A stretch of 64,000 nucleotides of DNA from Mesorhizobium sp. B4-1-4 (GCF_006439395.2 NZ_CP083950.1:6065001-6129000); one strand, 5' to 3'; positions 1 through 8,729 are shown, counted from the stretch's first letter. The notes: generated by a model not told the origin, from the sequence alone. Program-made: numbers and translations.

Positions 1-328
1 ACGATCTAATCAGTCTAGAAATCCTTCGGCGCGACATCGATCCTTCGCGAGGTATCCCTGCCCATCGCGGACGGCGAGTTTCTGACGCTGCTGGGGCCGT
101 GGGAATTGGACCTTGCTTCGGATTCTCGCCGGCCTTGGGTGCAGATGGGCGGCTCGGTTACGATCGGCGAGCGTGTGGTCGACGGGGTCCGGCCGGAGCG
201 GCGCGACGTCGCCATAGTGTTCTAGTCCTAGGCGCTTTATCGCACATGACCGTGGCTCAGAACATGGGCCTGCCGCTCAGGATGCGGCGGCTGTCGGGCT
301 GGCAGCGGCAGCCGCTGTTCGGCAGGAG
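1..328 (+). pseudogene. Degenerate 5' part of a sugar-type ABC transporter ATPase
   Basis: The translation follows the N-terminus of the intact ATPase at 15304-16479: KSFGATSILREVSL, then IADGEFLTLLGP, then SVTIGERVVDGVRP and RRDVAIVF. Stop codons interrupt it near positions 7, 16, 223, 229 and 247. The Walker A stretch is deleted and out of frame at about 100-150. Homology stops near 328, where a second pseudogene begins. The copy probably extends left of the window, so its start is not visible. It cannot make a working ATPase. The same junction of ATPase 5' end and antitoxin-like gene recurs at 20160-21395. Confidence 0.85.
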
Positions 329-334
329 AGCCGT

Positions 335-1005
335 CTGAGCTGACATTGGCGTAATGAGGCCGCACGGCTGATGGCTGTCGAGGTCGAGCTTGCCCTGCGC
401 CGTCAGAATGTGCCGATGACACGAGAGACATTGGACGTTGCGGGCAGGCTGGCTGGCGAGGTGCTTGTTGCAGTTACGTCCCTTCCTTCAGAGCACCGGT
501 TAGCGTTGGATAGCGCCAACGAGCTCCTTTCCGATGCGATCTCGAGACTTGTTCTATCGCTGGCCATAGAGATGGGCGAGTTGCAACGGTGCGACCAATC
601 CTGGTCAGGGGGCAAAATTGCCGCCCGGGCCGACGCCGAGACCAAACCTCAGCCCTACCCGGGCCGGTTTGCCTTAGTGCGAAGCTGGGCGGGCGAGGTG
701 GTGGCCAAACCTTTATTGAGGACGAACTCAACATTCCGCGATCGACGCTACATCTGTGGAAACGGCGCAATGAGGTAATCGCACTGCCGAAAGGCAGGCG
801 AACGCACGTGTTCCCGTTGGCGCAGTTCGTCGACGGTCGTCCGGTCGATGGCATTAGCCGGGTATTGGCGGAGATACAGGATCCACGCTCCGCTTGGCTT
901 TGGCTGGTTCGTCCATGCCTTCTGCTCGACGGCAAAAATCCCGTTGGATCTCCTCAAGCAGAACAGGGCCACGCAGGTGGGGGAAGCCGCCGCGAGCTAT
1001 TCTAA
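335..1005 (+). pseudogene. Degenerate copy of DUF2384-type antitoxin-like gene
   Basis: Nucleotide and protein similarity to the intact gene at 20676-21395 is clear throughout. The N-terminal half (RRQNVPMTRETLD, RLVLSLAIEM) is read in the frame that opens at 371. The HTH part (IPRSTLHLWKRRNEVIALPK) and HVFPLAQFVDGRPVDGIS lie in another frame after a frameshift near 700, and a second frameshift falls near 930. No intact reading frame spans it and no RES toxin gene follows. It is a dead paralogue joined directly to the ATPase fragment on its left. Confidence 0.8.
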
Positions 1006-1286
1006 AACTGGCTCGTAAGTTTGTAATAGCGTTAGTCCGGCCCCTCTTCCCGTGAAGAGCATCGGTTCAATTCATCAAGGCTGCCCAAGCCATGTCGGTC
1101 GCCATCTCGAGAACTCGAAAATAATAGATCAATCCCTTTGAACTTTCGGCGGGGAACGATCATTCTAGTCTAGTGTCCAGATCCAAACACGGTTCTCCGA
1201 TTCCACGCCCAATTGAAATTTGGGATCAAGCCGATGGATGCGAGCTTGTCTTGCACCTGGCAGCTCAAGCTCCGTCTTGACGACGG
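1006..1286. other. Intergenic, no gene seen
   Basis: I find no gene here. A partial match (GTCTAGTG, 1168-1175) to the PhnF-type palindrome is present. It lies downstream of the regulator gene and matches only 6 of 8 defined positions, so I give it little weight. Confidence 0.4.
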
Positions 1287-1390
1287 TTAGGTCGACGCCA
1301 CCGCGATAGCTTCGATCTCTACGAGCGCAGGTAGCATAGCCGCGAGCTCGGCAGCTTTTCGGACCGCTGACATTGATAAGTGTTCCCCGG
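1287..1390 (-). pseudogene. Possible 3' remnant of a RidA/YjgF-family gene
   Basis: On the minus strand the last about 30 codons before a TAA at 1287-1289 end in a stretch containing AELAAMLPALVEIEAIAVA. This resembles the C-terminal strand of RidA-type imine deaminases, where the ending LVEIEAIAV is characteristic. The upstream part of such a gene is absent and the PhnF gene starts nearby. RidA proteins often accompany PLP enzymes, which would fit the aminotransferases of this region. The fragment is short, so the assignment is tentative. Confidence 0.35.
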
Positions 1391-1434
1391 TCTGGCGAGG
1401 GTACCTTGAAATTCCGTCTTTCAATCTCGGCCGG

Positions 1435-2169
1435 TTACATATCCATGACGAATTCGACGCGACTGGAGCAGAAGCAGGTCTCGGCAAAGATGATCGGGAC
1501 GTCGCTCTGGTCGACATTTATGACGATCAGTTCCAGGACGCTCTCGGTCGGCGGCATTTGCAAATGTCGGGCTTCGTCGGCAGTCGGCTGGCGAGAGCGG
1601 ACCCGCACCGATTTCCGCCGGAAATCGGCTACGCCCACTTTCTTTAGACAGGCGGTGATCGACATACGCTGCCTTTTTTGTTCCACTGCCGTCTGAAATG
1701 CTTCACGAATGCCCGGGAGCCGGAAGGTTGGGAAGTAGTTATGGCTATAGCTCAGCGGGATGCCGTCTGCATCGCCAAGCAGGCTTACCAAAGTTACCGT
1801 TTCGCCGAGTGGGATGGCAAGGCTTTCAGCCACAAGTTTGGGGGCCGGCAAGTTGACGAGCGCGGTCAGTTCGCGGCCCGGTACCTTGTTTAGGCCGGTT
1901 AGGTTTTCTTCAAAACGAGTGCGGGCGCCCATTCGGTAGAGGATGGGATTGTCGACGACGAAGGCGCCGCGGCCGCGCTCGATACGCACGAGGCCTTCAT
2001 CCTGAAGATGGGCGAGGGCCCTTAGTACGGTGTGGCGATTGACGCCAAAACGCAACGCAAGGTCGGGAGCTGCAGGCACGCGCGTGCCGGGCGATAGGAC
2101 GCCGTTGGTGATCTCGTCTGCCAGCGTTTCGCCGATCTGCCGCCACAGATTGATTCCTTCTTTCTGCAT
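1435..2169 (-). CDS. phnF: GntR/HutC-family regulator, PhnF type
   Basis: This 244-residue protein has an N-terminal winged helix (about residues 8-75; LALRFGVNRHTVLRALAHL, then VRIERGRGAFVV) and a C-terminal UTRA ligand-binding domain (about 95-240). This is the layout of HutC-subfamily regulators, and the sequence is closest to PhnF, the regulator of phosphonate metabolism genes. A gagga ribosome site precedes ATG 2169. It is divergent from the hydrolase gene at 2268, and a perfect GTCTAGAC palindrome lies between them at 2251-2258. It is a clear paralogue of the regulator at 29481-30215. It is probably a repressor released by a phosphonate-related ligand; the ligand is not known. Confidence 0.85.
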   Translation of the reverse strand: MQKEGINLWRQIGETLADEITNGVLSPGTRVPAAPDLALRFGVNRHTVLRALAHLQDEGLVRIERGRGAFVVDNPILYRMGARTRFEENLTGLNKVPGRELTALVNLPAPKLVAESLAIPLGETVTLVSLLGDADGIPLSYSHNYFPTFRLPGIREAFQTAVEQKRQRMSITACLKKVGVADFRRKSVRVRSRQPTADEARHLQMPPTESVLELIVINVDQSDVPIIFAETCFCSSRVEFVMDM

Positions 2170-2238
2170 TCACAATCCTCAAAAATCTAACTTCACACAC
2201 TCCGGATTTTCCGCTTGTCACATAAGCGTCATCCGCTT

Positions 2239-2258
2239 AGTCTACTAGTAGTCTAGAC
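2239..2258. promoter_or_regulatory. Candidate PhnF operator
   Basis: GTCTAGAC at 2251-2258 is a perfect palindrome fitting the HutC/PhnF operator pattern GTnTAnAC. An overlapping partial site (GTCTACTA) precedes it at 2240. It lies in the divergent spacer between the phnF-like gene and the hydrolase gene, 10 bp upstream of the hydrolase ATG, where bound repressor would block that promoter. Confidence 0.6.
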
Positions 2259-2267
2259 CGCAACGCA

Positions 2268-3815
2268 ATGGACCACCCAATGGCTTCCTTTTCTCACAAA
2301 TTTCTAATTGTTAGCTTCGATGGTCTACGGCCTGACCTGATTGACTCGGTTCAGACGCCCAATATTGCCCGATTGCAGCGGCTTGGCGCAACCCTTGCGG
2401 CACAGCGTACCGTTTATCCGAGCGAAACCCGGGTGGCCTTCCCGAGCTTGGTCACCGGTGCGACCTCCAGCCGCCATGGCATGGTCGGAAACAAATATGT
2501 CGACAGGGCCACAGTGCCGCAGCGTTATGTCGATACCGCCGATGCCATCCTGCTTGATCGCATCAACCGCGAGAGCGGCGGTGCGCTGATGAGCGCCGCG
2601 ACGCTCGGCGAGATCTTGGGACGGGCCGGCAGGAGCATGGCGGTCCTGGCTACCAACACGCCGGGAACCACCCGCTTTTTCCATCACAAGGCTGAGGAGT
2701 TCGGCCATATCCGCCTGTCGGGGCATTTTCCAGAAGCCTGCACGCCAGGTGATGTGTTGGCGGAGGTTGAGCAGCGTTTCGGCTCCCTGCCACCGGTGCC
2801 GCCGCAAGGCGAGCCAGATATTGAGGCCCAGACGCTGATCACTTCGATATTCCTCGATTATCTGTGGCCGAAGCATGCGCCGGATGTAACCGTCCTTTCT
2901 TATGGGGAGCCGGATACAGCCTCGCATTTCAACGGCACGGGCGGAGTTAAAACTCGCCAGGCAATTGCCCATTGCGATGCCGAGTTCGGCCGGCTGCTCG
3001 ACTGGTGGGAAGCCGAGGGAATGGCCGCCGGCGTCCAGATCATTGCGCTGTCCGATCACGGTCACATCACCGCTCATACGCGGGTTTCGGTCGCCGGCAG
3101 TTTGAAAGCTTCCGGCTTCGCCCCGGCCGCGGCACCGGGGGCGGGCGTGGATGTCGTCGTCGTGCCGGGGCAGGTCGGTGCGCTCTATCTCGCTGACCGT
3201 TCGCCGAACCAGATCACCCGATTGGTCGAAACGCTGATCGAGCAGCCTTGGGCCGGCCCGATCTTTACGGCCGCAAAGAACGAAGTTGAAGGCCTGGCGC
3301 CGGGCAGCTTCGCCAGCCATCTGGTCTTTGCCGATCATGCACGAGCGCCGGACGTCTACTTCGCCTTTCGCGCCGACGATAGCGTGGACGAATTCGGGCT
3401 GATCGGCGGTACATTCTACGACAATGACAGGCGGCCGGGTCTTGGCGTCCACGGCGGCCTGCACCCAAAGGAGCTTGCCTCCGTCGGTATCGTCGCGGGC
3501 TCGGCGTTCCTGGGCAAGGGCCATGTCTCCGCCGTGCCCTCTGGCATCTGTGACATCGCCCCGACCATCCTATCGCTTACCGGCATGGCCATTCCCGACA
3601 GCATGACCGGCAGAACCCTCACCGAAGTGCTCGCCGGCGGCGTCAGGTCCGTCGATATCTCCGTCGTCGGCGCTCCGCAAGTCTTCGAGACTGGCCTGAA
3701 CGGCTATTCTCAGCAGCTGCGGCGCACCAATGTCGGCGGCACGGTCTACCTCGATGGCGGATGGGGCGCGTCCGAAGCGGTTTCACATGCCGGAGCAGGG
3801 CTGGAGCGAGCTTGA
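2268..3815 (+). CDS. Alkaline-phosphatase-superfamily hydrolase (NPP / phosphonoacetate-hydrolase-like)
   Basis: This 515-residue protein keeps the two-metal core of the nucleotide pyrophosphatase/phosphodiesterase branch. Asp18 is in FDGLRPD, the nucleophile Thr54 in YPSETR, Asp and His in EPDTASH, Asp-His in LSDHGH and the last His in GVHGG. That branch cleaves phosphodiesters and also includes the C-P-cleaving phosphonoacetate hydrolase PhnA. The Asn usually following the nucleophile in NPPs is replaced. No signal peptide is evident, so it is probably cytoplasmic. It is the first gene of a rightward run under PhnF-type control, so I infer a phosphonate or phospho-ester substrate. ATG 2280 is an alternative start; neither has a strong ribosome site. 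Confidence 0.75.
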   Translation: MDHPMASFSHKFLIVSFDGLRPDLIDSVQTPNIARLQRLGATLAAQRTVYPSETRVAFPSLVTGATSSRHGMVGNKYVDRATVPQRYVDTADAILLDRINRESGGALMSAATLGEILGRAGRSMAVLATNTPGTTRFFHHKAEEFGHIRLSGHFPEACTPGDVLAEVEQRFGSLPPVPPQGEPDIEAQTLITSIFLDYLWPKHAPDVTVLSYGEPDTASHFNGTGGVKTRQAIAHCDAEFGRLLDWWEAEGMAAGVQIIALSDHGHITAHTRVSVAGSLKASGFAPAAAPGAGVDVVVVPGQVGALYLADRSPNQITRLVETLIEQPWAGPIFTAAKNEVEGLAPGSFASHLVFADHARAPDVYFAFRADDSVDEFGLIGGTFYDNDRRPGLGVHGGLHPKELASVGIVAGSAFLGKGHVSAVPSGICDIAPTILSLTGMAIPDSMTGRTLTEVLAGGVRSVDISVVGAPQVFETGLNGYSQQLRRTNVGGTVYLDGGWGASEAVSHAGAGLERA

Positions 3816-3864
3816 CTGGCGGACGGCCCGAGCGACCGTCGATTAGACCTTTATCCTTCAATCA

Positions 3865-3888
3865 CATGGCCGATACGTCTCGGCCGTG
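3865..3888 (+). other. Intercistronic hairpin before SBP gene
   Basis: A 9-bp stem (CATGGCCGA with TCGGCCGTG, one G-U pair) and a 6-nt loop lie between the hydrolase stop and the SBP start, with no T-run. It is more likely an mRNA processing or stability element than a terminator. Confidence 0.4.
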
Positions 3889-3920
3889 AACACCCGCCTT
3901 AACTCGAATGGAGACGACCG

Positions 3921-5168
3921 ATGTCCATGACCATATTCAGAGCTATTGCGATTTCACTTCCTGTCCTGTTCTCGACCTATGCAGCCGCCGAGGACCTCAA
4001 TGTCCTCTATTCGAACGCCTACGTCCTCAAGGCGCCGATGGAGGTGATCGCCAAGGGTTTCGAGGCGAGCCATCCGGGTACCAAGATCAACTTGTCGGAC
4101 GTCAAGGGCTATTCGGAAATGACGCAGCTCATGCTGCGCGCGGCGATCACCGGCGGCATGCCGGACGTCGCCTTCCAGGGGACGAGCTTTCTGCAGCTCT
4201 TCGCCGACCGGAACCTCGCCGTCCCGCTCGACGATTTCATCAAGACGGAGCCGGACTGGAAGAACCTCGGTTATTTCAAGTCCATCACCGAGATCGGCCA
4301 GATCAACGGCAAGACCTACGGCATTCCCTTCGCGATCTCGATCCCGACGGTCTATTTCAACGGTGACCTGGTGAGAGCGGCGGGGGGCGATCCCAACAAC
4401 CTGCCGAAGACCTGGGATGGCATTCTCAAACTCGCCAGGAAGATCAAAGCGCCGAGCGGCGGCATCTATTTCGATTATGCGCCGACGGGCAACTGGACTT
4501 TCATCGCCCTCGTGCAGGCTGCGGGTGGCCAGATGATGACGCCCGATAGGAAGAAGATTGCCTTCGACGGGAAAGAAGGCATGGACGCACTCAATCTGCT
4601 GAAGGCGATTGGCGAAGCTGGCATGAAGGACATGAGCCGTGACCAGGCAAAACAGGCGTTCGCGGCCGGTTCCATAGGCATCCTGGTGACTTCGAGCTCC
4701 GATGTAACGCTCTACACGCAACAGGCTGCCGGCCGCTTTCCTATCATCGTCTCGCAATTCCCCGTTCCCTCGGACAAGGGGCGATTGCCGGCCGGTGGCA
4801 ACGCATTGATGGTCCATACCAAGGATGCTGCCAAGCAGAAGCTCGCCTGGGAGTTCATAAAGTTCGCCACCAGCGCCCAGTCGCAGACAGTGATGGCCAC
4901 CGCCACCTCCTATATTCCGATCAGCGACAAGGCAGTGCAGGATCCGAAACTGCTCGGCGATTACTATGCCAAGAACCTGAACCTTCTCGTTCCGGTCACC
5001 CAGCTTTCACAGATCAACGGCTTCTTTTCTTTCCCCGGCGAGAACTCTGTCAAGATCACCAAAGTAATTCAGGACCAGTTGCAAGCTGTCGTCACGCTGC
5101 GGCGCTCGCCGGAAGACGCGATGAAGCTGATGGCGAGCGAAGCCGAAGCCATGCTGCCGAAGAACTGA
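3921..5168 (+). CDS. ABC transporter solute-binding protein, family 1 (cassette A)
   Basis: This 415-residue periplasmic binding protein of the UgpB/MalE class has a signal peptide of about 24 residues ending in AAAEDL. Class features are AAITGGMPDVAFQG, YGIPFAISIPTVYFNGDLV and a C-terminal LAWEFIKFATS. A ggagac ribosome site sits ten bases before ATG 3921. It is homologous to the SBPs at 10803 and 26408 and to the remnant at 8394, but no permease or ATPase gene is in this run. It presumably delivers its ligand to the permeases encoded at 13494-15307. Its ligand cannot be read from sequence; the context suggests a phosphonate or phosphorylated, N-substituted compound. Confidence 0.85.
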   Translation: MSMTIFRAIAISLPVLFSTYAAAEDLNVLYSNAYVLKAPMEVIAKGFEASHPGTKINLSDVKGYSEMTQLMLRAAITGGMPDVAFQGTSFLQLFADRNLAVPLDDFIKTEPDWKNLGYFKSITEIGQINGKTYGIPFAISIPTVYFNGDLVRAAGGDPNNLPKTWDGILKLARKIKAPSGGIYFDYAPTGNWTFIALVQAAGGQMMTPDRKKIAFDGKEGMDALNLLKAIGEAGMKDMSRDQAKQAFAAGSIGILVTSSSDVTLYTQQAAGRFPIIVSQFPVPSDKGRLPAGGNALMVHTKDAAKQKLAWEFIKFATSAQSQTVMATATSYIPISDKAVQDPKLLGDYYAKNLNLLVPVTQLSQINGFFSFPGENSVKITKVIQDQLQAVVTLRRSPEDAMKLMASEAEAMLPKN

Positions 5169-5171
5169 TTT

Positions 5172-5192
5172 CTGCCGAACACGTCGCGGCAG
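5172..5192 (+). other. Hairpin just downstream of SBP gene
   Basis: CTGCCG and CGGCAG form a 6-bp stem with a 9-nt loop directly after the SBP stop codon. Hairpins at this place commonly protect SBP messages and keep SBP levels above those of downstream genes. No T-run follows. Confidence 0.35.
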
Positions 5193-5237
5193 GGCTCCCG
5201 GCCGCGGTTCCCCTCCACCAGACCCAAGGTCAATCCC

Positions 5238-6335
5238 ATGTCAAGCGAACCAATCAGCCTCATCCGCACCACACCGCCAACGCCCGACTGGCTGGGCTGC
5301 GAATTTTCGAAAGTCTTCGTCGAGCTTTCCAACCGCAGCGATCTTTCGACCCTGCTCCGCCTGCACAAGTTCAACGGGACGCCGGAAGACCGGCGCGTGG
5401 GCAGCCAGTGGCTGAAGCAGCGTTTCGGCGCGGCGCCGGACCCGGAACGTATTATTGTCACCAACGGGACCCAGAATGCGCTGTTCATCACGCTCGCGAC
5501 AATGGTCGGCCGCGGTGGCCTGCTTCTGACCGAGCGGCTGAGCTATTACGGCTTCCGCCGTCTCGCCGGTTTCCTCGGCATCGATATCAAGGCGATCGAT
5601 ATGGATGGCGACGGCGCGCTGCCGGACGCTTTCGAAGCGATCTGCAAGACCGACAAGCCCAAGGCGCTGTTTCTGTCGCCGACGCTGCACAATCCGACGA
5701 CGATCATAATGTCGCGTGAACGCCGGCTGGCGCTCGCCGACATCGCCCGAAAATATGGCGTGATCCTCATCGAGGACGACGTCTACGGTCTCCTGCCGCG
5801 CAATGCGCCGCCGCCGATCGCAGCGCTTGCGCCCGATGTCACCTGGCATGCGACCGGACTTGCCAAATGCGTGGCACCCGGCCTACGCCTCGGTTATCTC
5901 GTCGCGCCGGATGCGGCGGCGGCCGCAAAGGCCTTCCAGCCGTTCAACACCACCTCCACCTGGTTCGTTTCGCCGGTCTCGGCGGCGATCGCCGAGAACT
6001 GGGTCGGGAACGGTACCGGCACCCGCATTCTGGAAGCGGTGCGCGACGAGGCGGCGGCTCGCCAGGTGATTGCCCGTTCGATCCTCGACGGTGCCAGTTA
6101 CGCGTCAAAGCCCGAATCCCTGCATCTCTGGCTGGACCTGCCGAGCGGCTATACGCAGGAGGATTTCATCGCCGCCTGCGACAAGCGGGGCGTCATCCTG
6201 CGCAGCGGCGAAATGTTCGCCGTTTCTAAGGAACAAGCCTCGCCGGCGATCCGCATCGTGCTCGGCAGCCCGCGCAACCAAGAGGAACTGACACAGGCAC
6301 TGGAAGGCGTCACGGCAGTCTTAAAAGCCGCGTGA
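5238..6335 (+). CDS. PLP-dependent aminotransferase, class I/II (MocR-like catalytic domain)
   Basis: This 365-residue fold-type I aminotransferase lacks a DNA-binding domain. IIVTNGTQNALF binds the PLP phosphate region, SPTLHNPTT carries the usual Asn-Pro, IIEDDVYG (in the form LIEDDVYG) holds the PLP-nitrogen Asp, and ATGLAKCVAPGLRLGYL contains the Schiff-base lysine and the phosphate-binding arginine. It closely resembles the aminotransferase at 27733-28899. A possible remnant of a third copy lies near 13210. Its place between an SBP and a dioxygenase suggests removal of the amino group of the imported compound. The exact substrate is unknown. Confidence 0.82.
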   Translation: MSSEPISLIRTTPPTPDWLGCEFSKVFVELSNRSDLSTLLRLHKFNGTPEDRRVGSQWLKQRFGAAPDPERIIVTNGTQNALFITLATMVGRGGLLLTERLSYYGFRRLAGFLGIDIKAIDMDGDGALPDAFEAICKTDKPKALFLSPTLHNPTTIIMSRERRLALADIARKYGVILIEDDVYGLLPRNAPPPIAALAPDVTWHATGLAKCVAPGLRLGYLVAPDAAAAAKAFQPFNTTSTWFVSPVSAAIAENWVGNGTGTRILEAVRDEAAARQVIARSILDGASYASKPESLHLWLDLPSGYTQEDFIAACDKRGVILRSGEMFAVSKEQASPAIRIVLGSPRNQEELTQALEGVTAVLKAA

Positions 6336-6497
6336 GGGATATTGCCAGCGACGCTGCCAATGAGAGAGGCGCCTTCAATTGCAGACAGATGCCTAAGCAG
6401 TCCCAACGTCGCTCGATGTTTCAAAATCCATCCAGGACCGGGACCGGCAGCGATCCGTGTGATCGAGATCAGCACGCTGATGAAAAATGGAGAAGAA

Positions 6498-7427
6498 ATG
6501 AACGATTTTGATTGAAAGTCTGCGGTGGTCGCTCCAGCGTCACCGTTTCTTGGAGCCGACGTTGATGGGATTCGAATAAGGGATCTCGTTGAGTCACGAG
6601 ATGAAACTGTAGTGAAAAGCCTTAGAAAGGCGCTCGATCAGTTTCTTGTTTTACGCTTTAGACAGCCGGCTCTCGATGATGATGAAATTGTCGGATTTGC
6701 AAGCCTTTTTGGAGCGATCCTTTCGGATAGAAAAAACAGCGAAGAGATGGCGTCCCTTCAGCCAACCGGTAGAGCCGAGCTGAAGGTCTTGTCTAGCGCT
6801 TTTACTCCTGATGGCCGCCCGATCGGCGATAAAGGCACCGCTGCGCAGATTTGGCACACCGATGGCTCGCACCGCGACACGCCAAATGCATATTCGGTAC
6901 TTTACGCTCGCAAGGCCCCCGACAATCCGCCGCACACCGGTTTTATGAGCTCATACACATTGTATGAGAAGCTATCTGCGGATCTCAAGAACGAAATTTC
7001 CAACCTTCGCGCCGTATTCAGCATTCACAACAGATCCCAAGATCTAAGCAATTTTTTGACCGGGCCATCGTTGGATGAAGAGAGGCGAGCCGAGGGCCCG
7101 AGGCATCCTCTTGTGCGGCTTCACCCAACGACGAACCGTCCTTTTCTGTATTTGCCGAGGCGGCGCGATGCTCTGATTGAAAGCTATTCCGCCGAACAAA
7201 GTCGATATTTGCTCGAACGTCTTTGGGCCGCCGTTTTTTCGCTCGATGAGCAGTGGCAGGTTGCACTTAGACCGAACGATTTCGTTATTTTTGATAATCG
7301 AGCGGTTTTGCACAATCGAGAAGGGTGGCAGTCAAATCAGGAGCGGACTGTGTTTCATCTCGCTCTCGAAGGCGAGGTGCCGATTCCCGCGTTTGCGCCA
7401 AGAACCATCGGAAGCGATGGAACGTAA
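6498..7427 (+). CDS. TauD/TfdA-family Fe(II)/2-oxoglutarate dioxygenase with an early in-frame stop
   Basis: The protein from GTG 6525 has 300 residues. It carries the iron ligands in QIWHTDGSH and the distal His in AVLHNREGW, and the 2-oxoglutarate Arg is in the ERTVFHL stretch. A better start, ATG 6498 with a ggagaag site, is in the same frame but meets TGA at 6513, its sixth codon. The gene may therefore be re-initiated at GTG 6525, with no good ribosome site, or may be inactivated. The domain core (FLGADVDGIRIRDL) begins soon after the GTG, so a product from there could still fold. Base composition is visibly lower in G+C than the flanking genes, which suggests separate transfer. The substrate is unknown; the family hydroxylates sulfonates, aryloxyalkanoates and some phosphonates. 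Confidence 0.75.
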
Positions 7428-7520
7428 CATTTATGCCGGCTGCGCAAGGTCATTCCCACGATGTTCGTGCCGAAACTCGCCGTACCTGGCGAAGGTTGTC
7501 AAAGCGGGGCTGCGCAGACC

Positions 7521-8330
7521 ATGATGGCCGAAACGATCCTCCCAAAAGACGCGATCGATGCCCATGCACATGTCTTCACCGCCGGATTGCTGCCGCGGCA
7601 GCCGGCCTATGCTTCGACCGCCGATGAATTGTTCTCGCTGGCTGAAGAGGCAGGCTCACGGCGGATCGTGCTGACGCAGCCGAGCTTTTTCGGCTTTGAC
7701 AACGGCGAGGTCCTGGCGGCGGCGGAACGATATCCGGACCGCGTCCGGGCGACTGTCTGGCTGCCACCCGAAACCTCAAGGCCAGAGCTTGAAACACTGA
7801 AGGCGCGCGGTGTCGCGGGCCTGCGCCTTCCGTATTTCTACACCGACCTGCCGGATTGGGAGATGTTTGCGGAGATGCTGGGCGTTGCAGGCAGGCTCGG
7901 CCTCCACGCCGAACTCGGCATTCCCGCACGGTACGTCGCTGCGAGCCTCGAACAACTGCTTGGCTTCGGGATAAACATCGTCGTCGAGCATATGGGCATT
8001 GCGCGAAGCCCGGACGATCCGACCTCGAGCCCGGATTTCCAGGCTCTCCTGAGTGCAGCGGATACGGGCCGCGTCTGGGTGAAGCTCTCGGCTTCTTCGC
8101 GCCTGCCGATCGAGCAGTCCGATTGGGTGTTCGCGCAACTACTCGCCGCCTTTGGACCGAAGCGCCTCGTCTGGGGATCCGACTGGCCTCGCGTCAGTGC
8201 CCGGCTTCATCGCCAGATGAGTTACGCGGATTGCTCCCGCTGGCTGGTCGAGCGAGTGCTCGACAAGGAGACTCTGACGGACATCGCTGTCCGGACGCCG
8301 GCGTCGCTCTACGGTTTCGACGATCAATAG
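7521..8330 (+). CDS. Amidohydrolase family protein (Amidohydro_2, PDC-lactonase-like)
   Basis: This TIM-barrel metal-dependent hydrolase has about 269 residues from ATG 7521. The first-strand motif DAHAHVF, VEHMGIA and the late GSDWPR place it with the Amidohydro_2 family, which includes 2-pyrone-4,6-dicarboxylate lactonase. The alternative start ATG 7461 would add 20 residues that do not look like the family. It follows the dioxygenase by about 90 bp in the same direction. It would hydrolyse a lactone or amide intermediate, but nothing in the sequence fixes the substrate. Confidence 0.75.
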   Translation: MMAETILPKDAIDAHAHVFTAGLLPRQPAYASTADELFSLAEEAGSRRIVLTQPSFFGFDNGEVLAAAERYPDRVRATVWLPPETSRPELETLKARGVAGLRLPYFYTDLPDWEMFAEMLGVAGRLGLHAELGIPARYVAASLEQLLGFGINIVVEHMGIARSPDDPTSSPDFQALLSAADTGRVWVKLSASSRLPIEQSDWVFAQLLAAFGPKRLVWGSDWPRVSARLHRQMSYADCSRWLVERVLDKETLTDIAVRTPASLYGFDDQ

Positions 8331-8385
8331 GAAGTGGCCTGCATCTTCGCCGTCACAACGAGTCCACTGTCATGCATTATAAGAT

Positions 8386-8393
8386 GTCTAGAC
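8386..8393. promoter_or_regulatory. Second perfect GTCTAGAC palindrome
   Basis: The site is identical to the one at 2251-2258 and lies just before the in-frame remains of an SBP gene at 8394. It was probably the PhnF-type operator of a cassette that has since collapsed. Whether it still binds a regulator is not visible. Confidence 0.5.
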
Positions 8394-8729
8394 TACAAAG
8401 CCGAGGAGGTGGCCTGGGAGTTCGTCAAGTTCGCCACCGGGCCGATCGGCCAAACCATCATGGTGAACGGATCGGGTTACTCGCCATCGAATACCTTGCC
8501 GCTGTCCGCTCCGGCACTCTTGGCCGCTATTTCAATGATGACCCGAACCAACATACAGCCGCCGAAGCCGCCCGTTCATCACCCGCTGGGATCCCTTCCC
8601 AGACGGGAGCTGTCTGAAAGGCTCCGACGTCTTCCGCGACCATGTGCGGACGATCGGCTTGCTGAAACGTATTCCGAAGCTGTGCCGATCGTCTTGCGCG
8701 ATCTCGATGCCTTCATGTCGAAGAATTAA
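8394..8729 (+). pseudogene. 3' remnant of an ABC solute-binding protein gene
   Basis: VAWEFVKFATGPIGQTIMV matches the C-terminal third of the SBP at 10803-12059. Similarity then continues in two other frames: LGRYFNDDPNQHTAA, then FITRWDPFPDG followed by GSDVFRDHV and LLKRIPK. At least two frameshifts therefore exist and the 5' two thirds are missing. The remnant lies directly behind a GTCTAGAC site. Confidence 0.8.

Noticed and set aside
13..20. GTCTAGAA resembling the PhnF operator
   Set aside because: Lies inside the decayed ATPase reading frame and is imperfect; likely chance.
1030..1100. A GGTTCAATTC stretch resembling a tRNA T-loop
   Set aside because: No acceptor, D or anticodon stems can be folded around it.
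2325..3524. 399-codon open frame antisense to the AP-superfamily hydrolase gene
   Set aside because: Arg/Cys-rich shadow of a high G+C gene with clear family motifs on the other strand; no ribosome site or recognisable domain.
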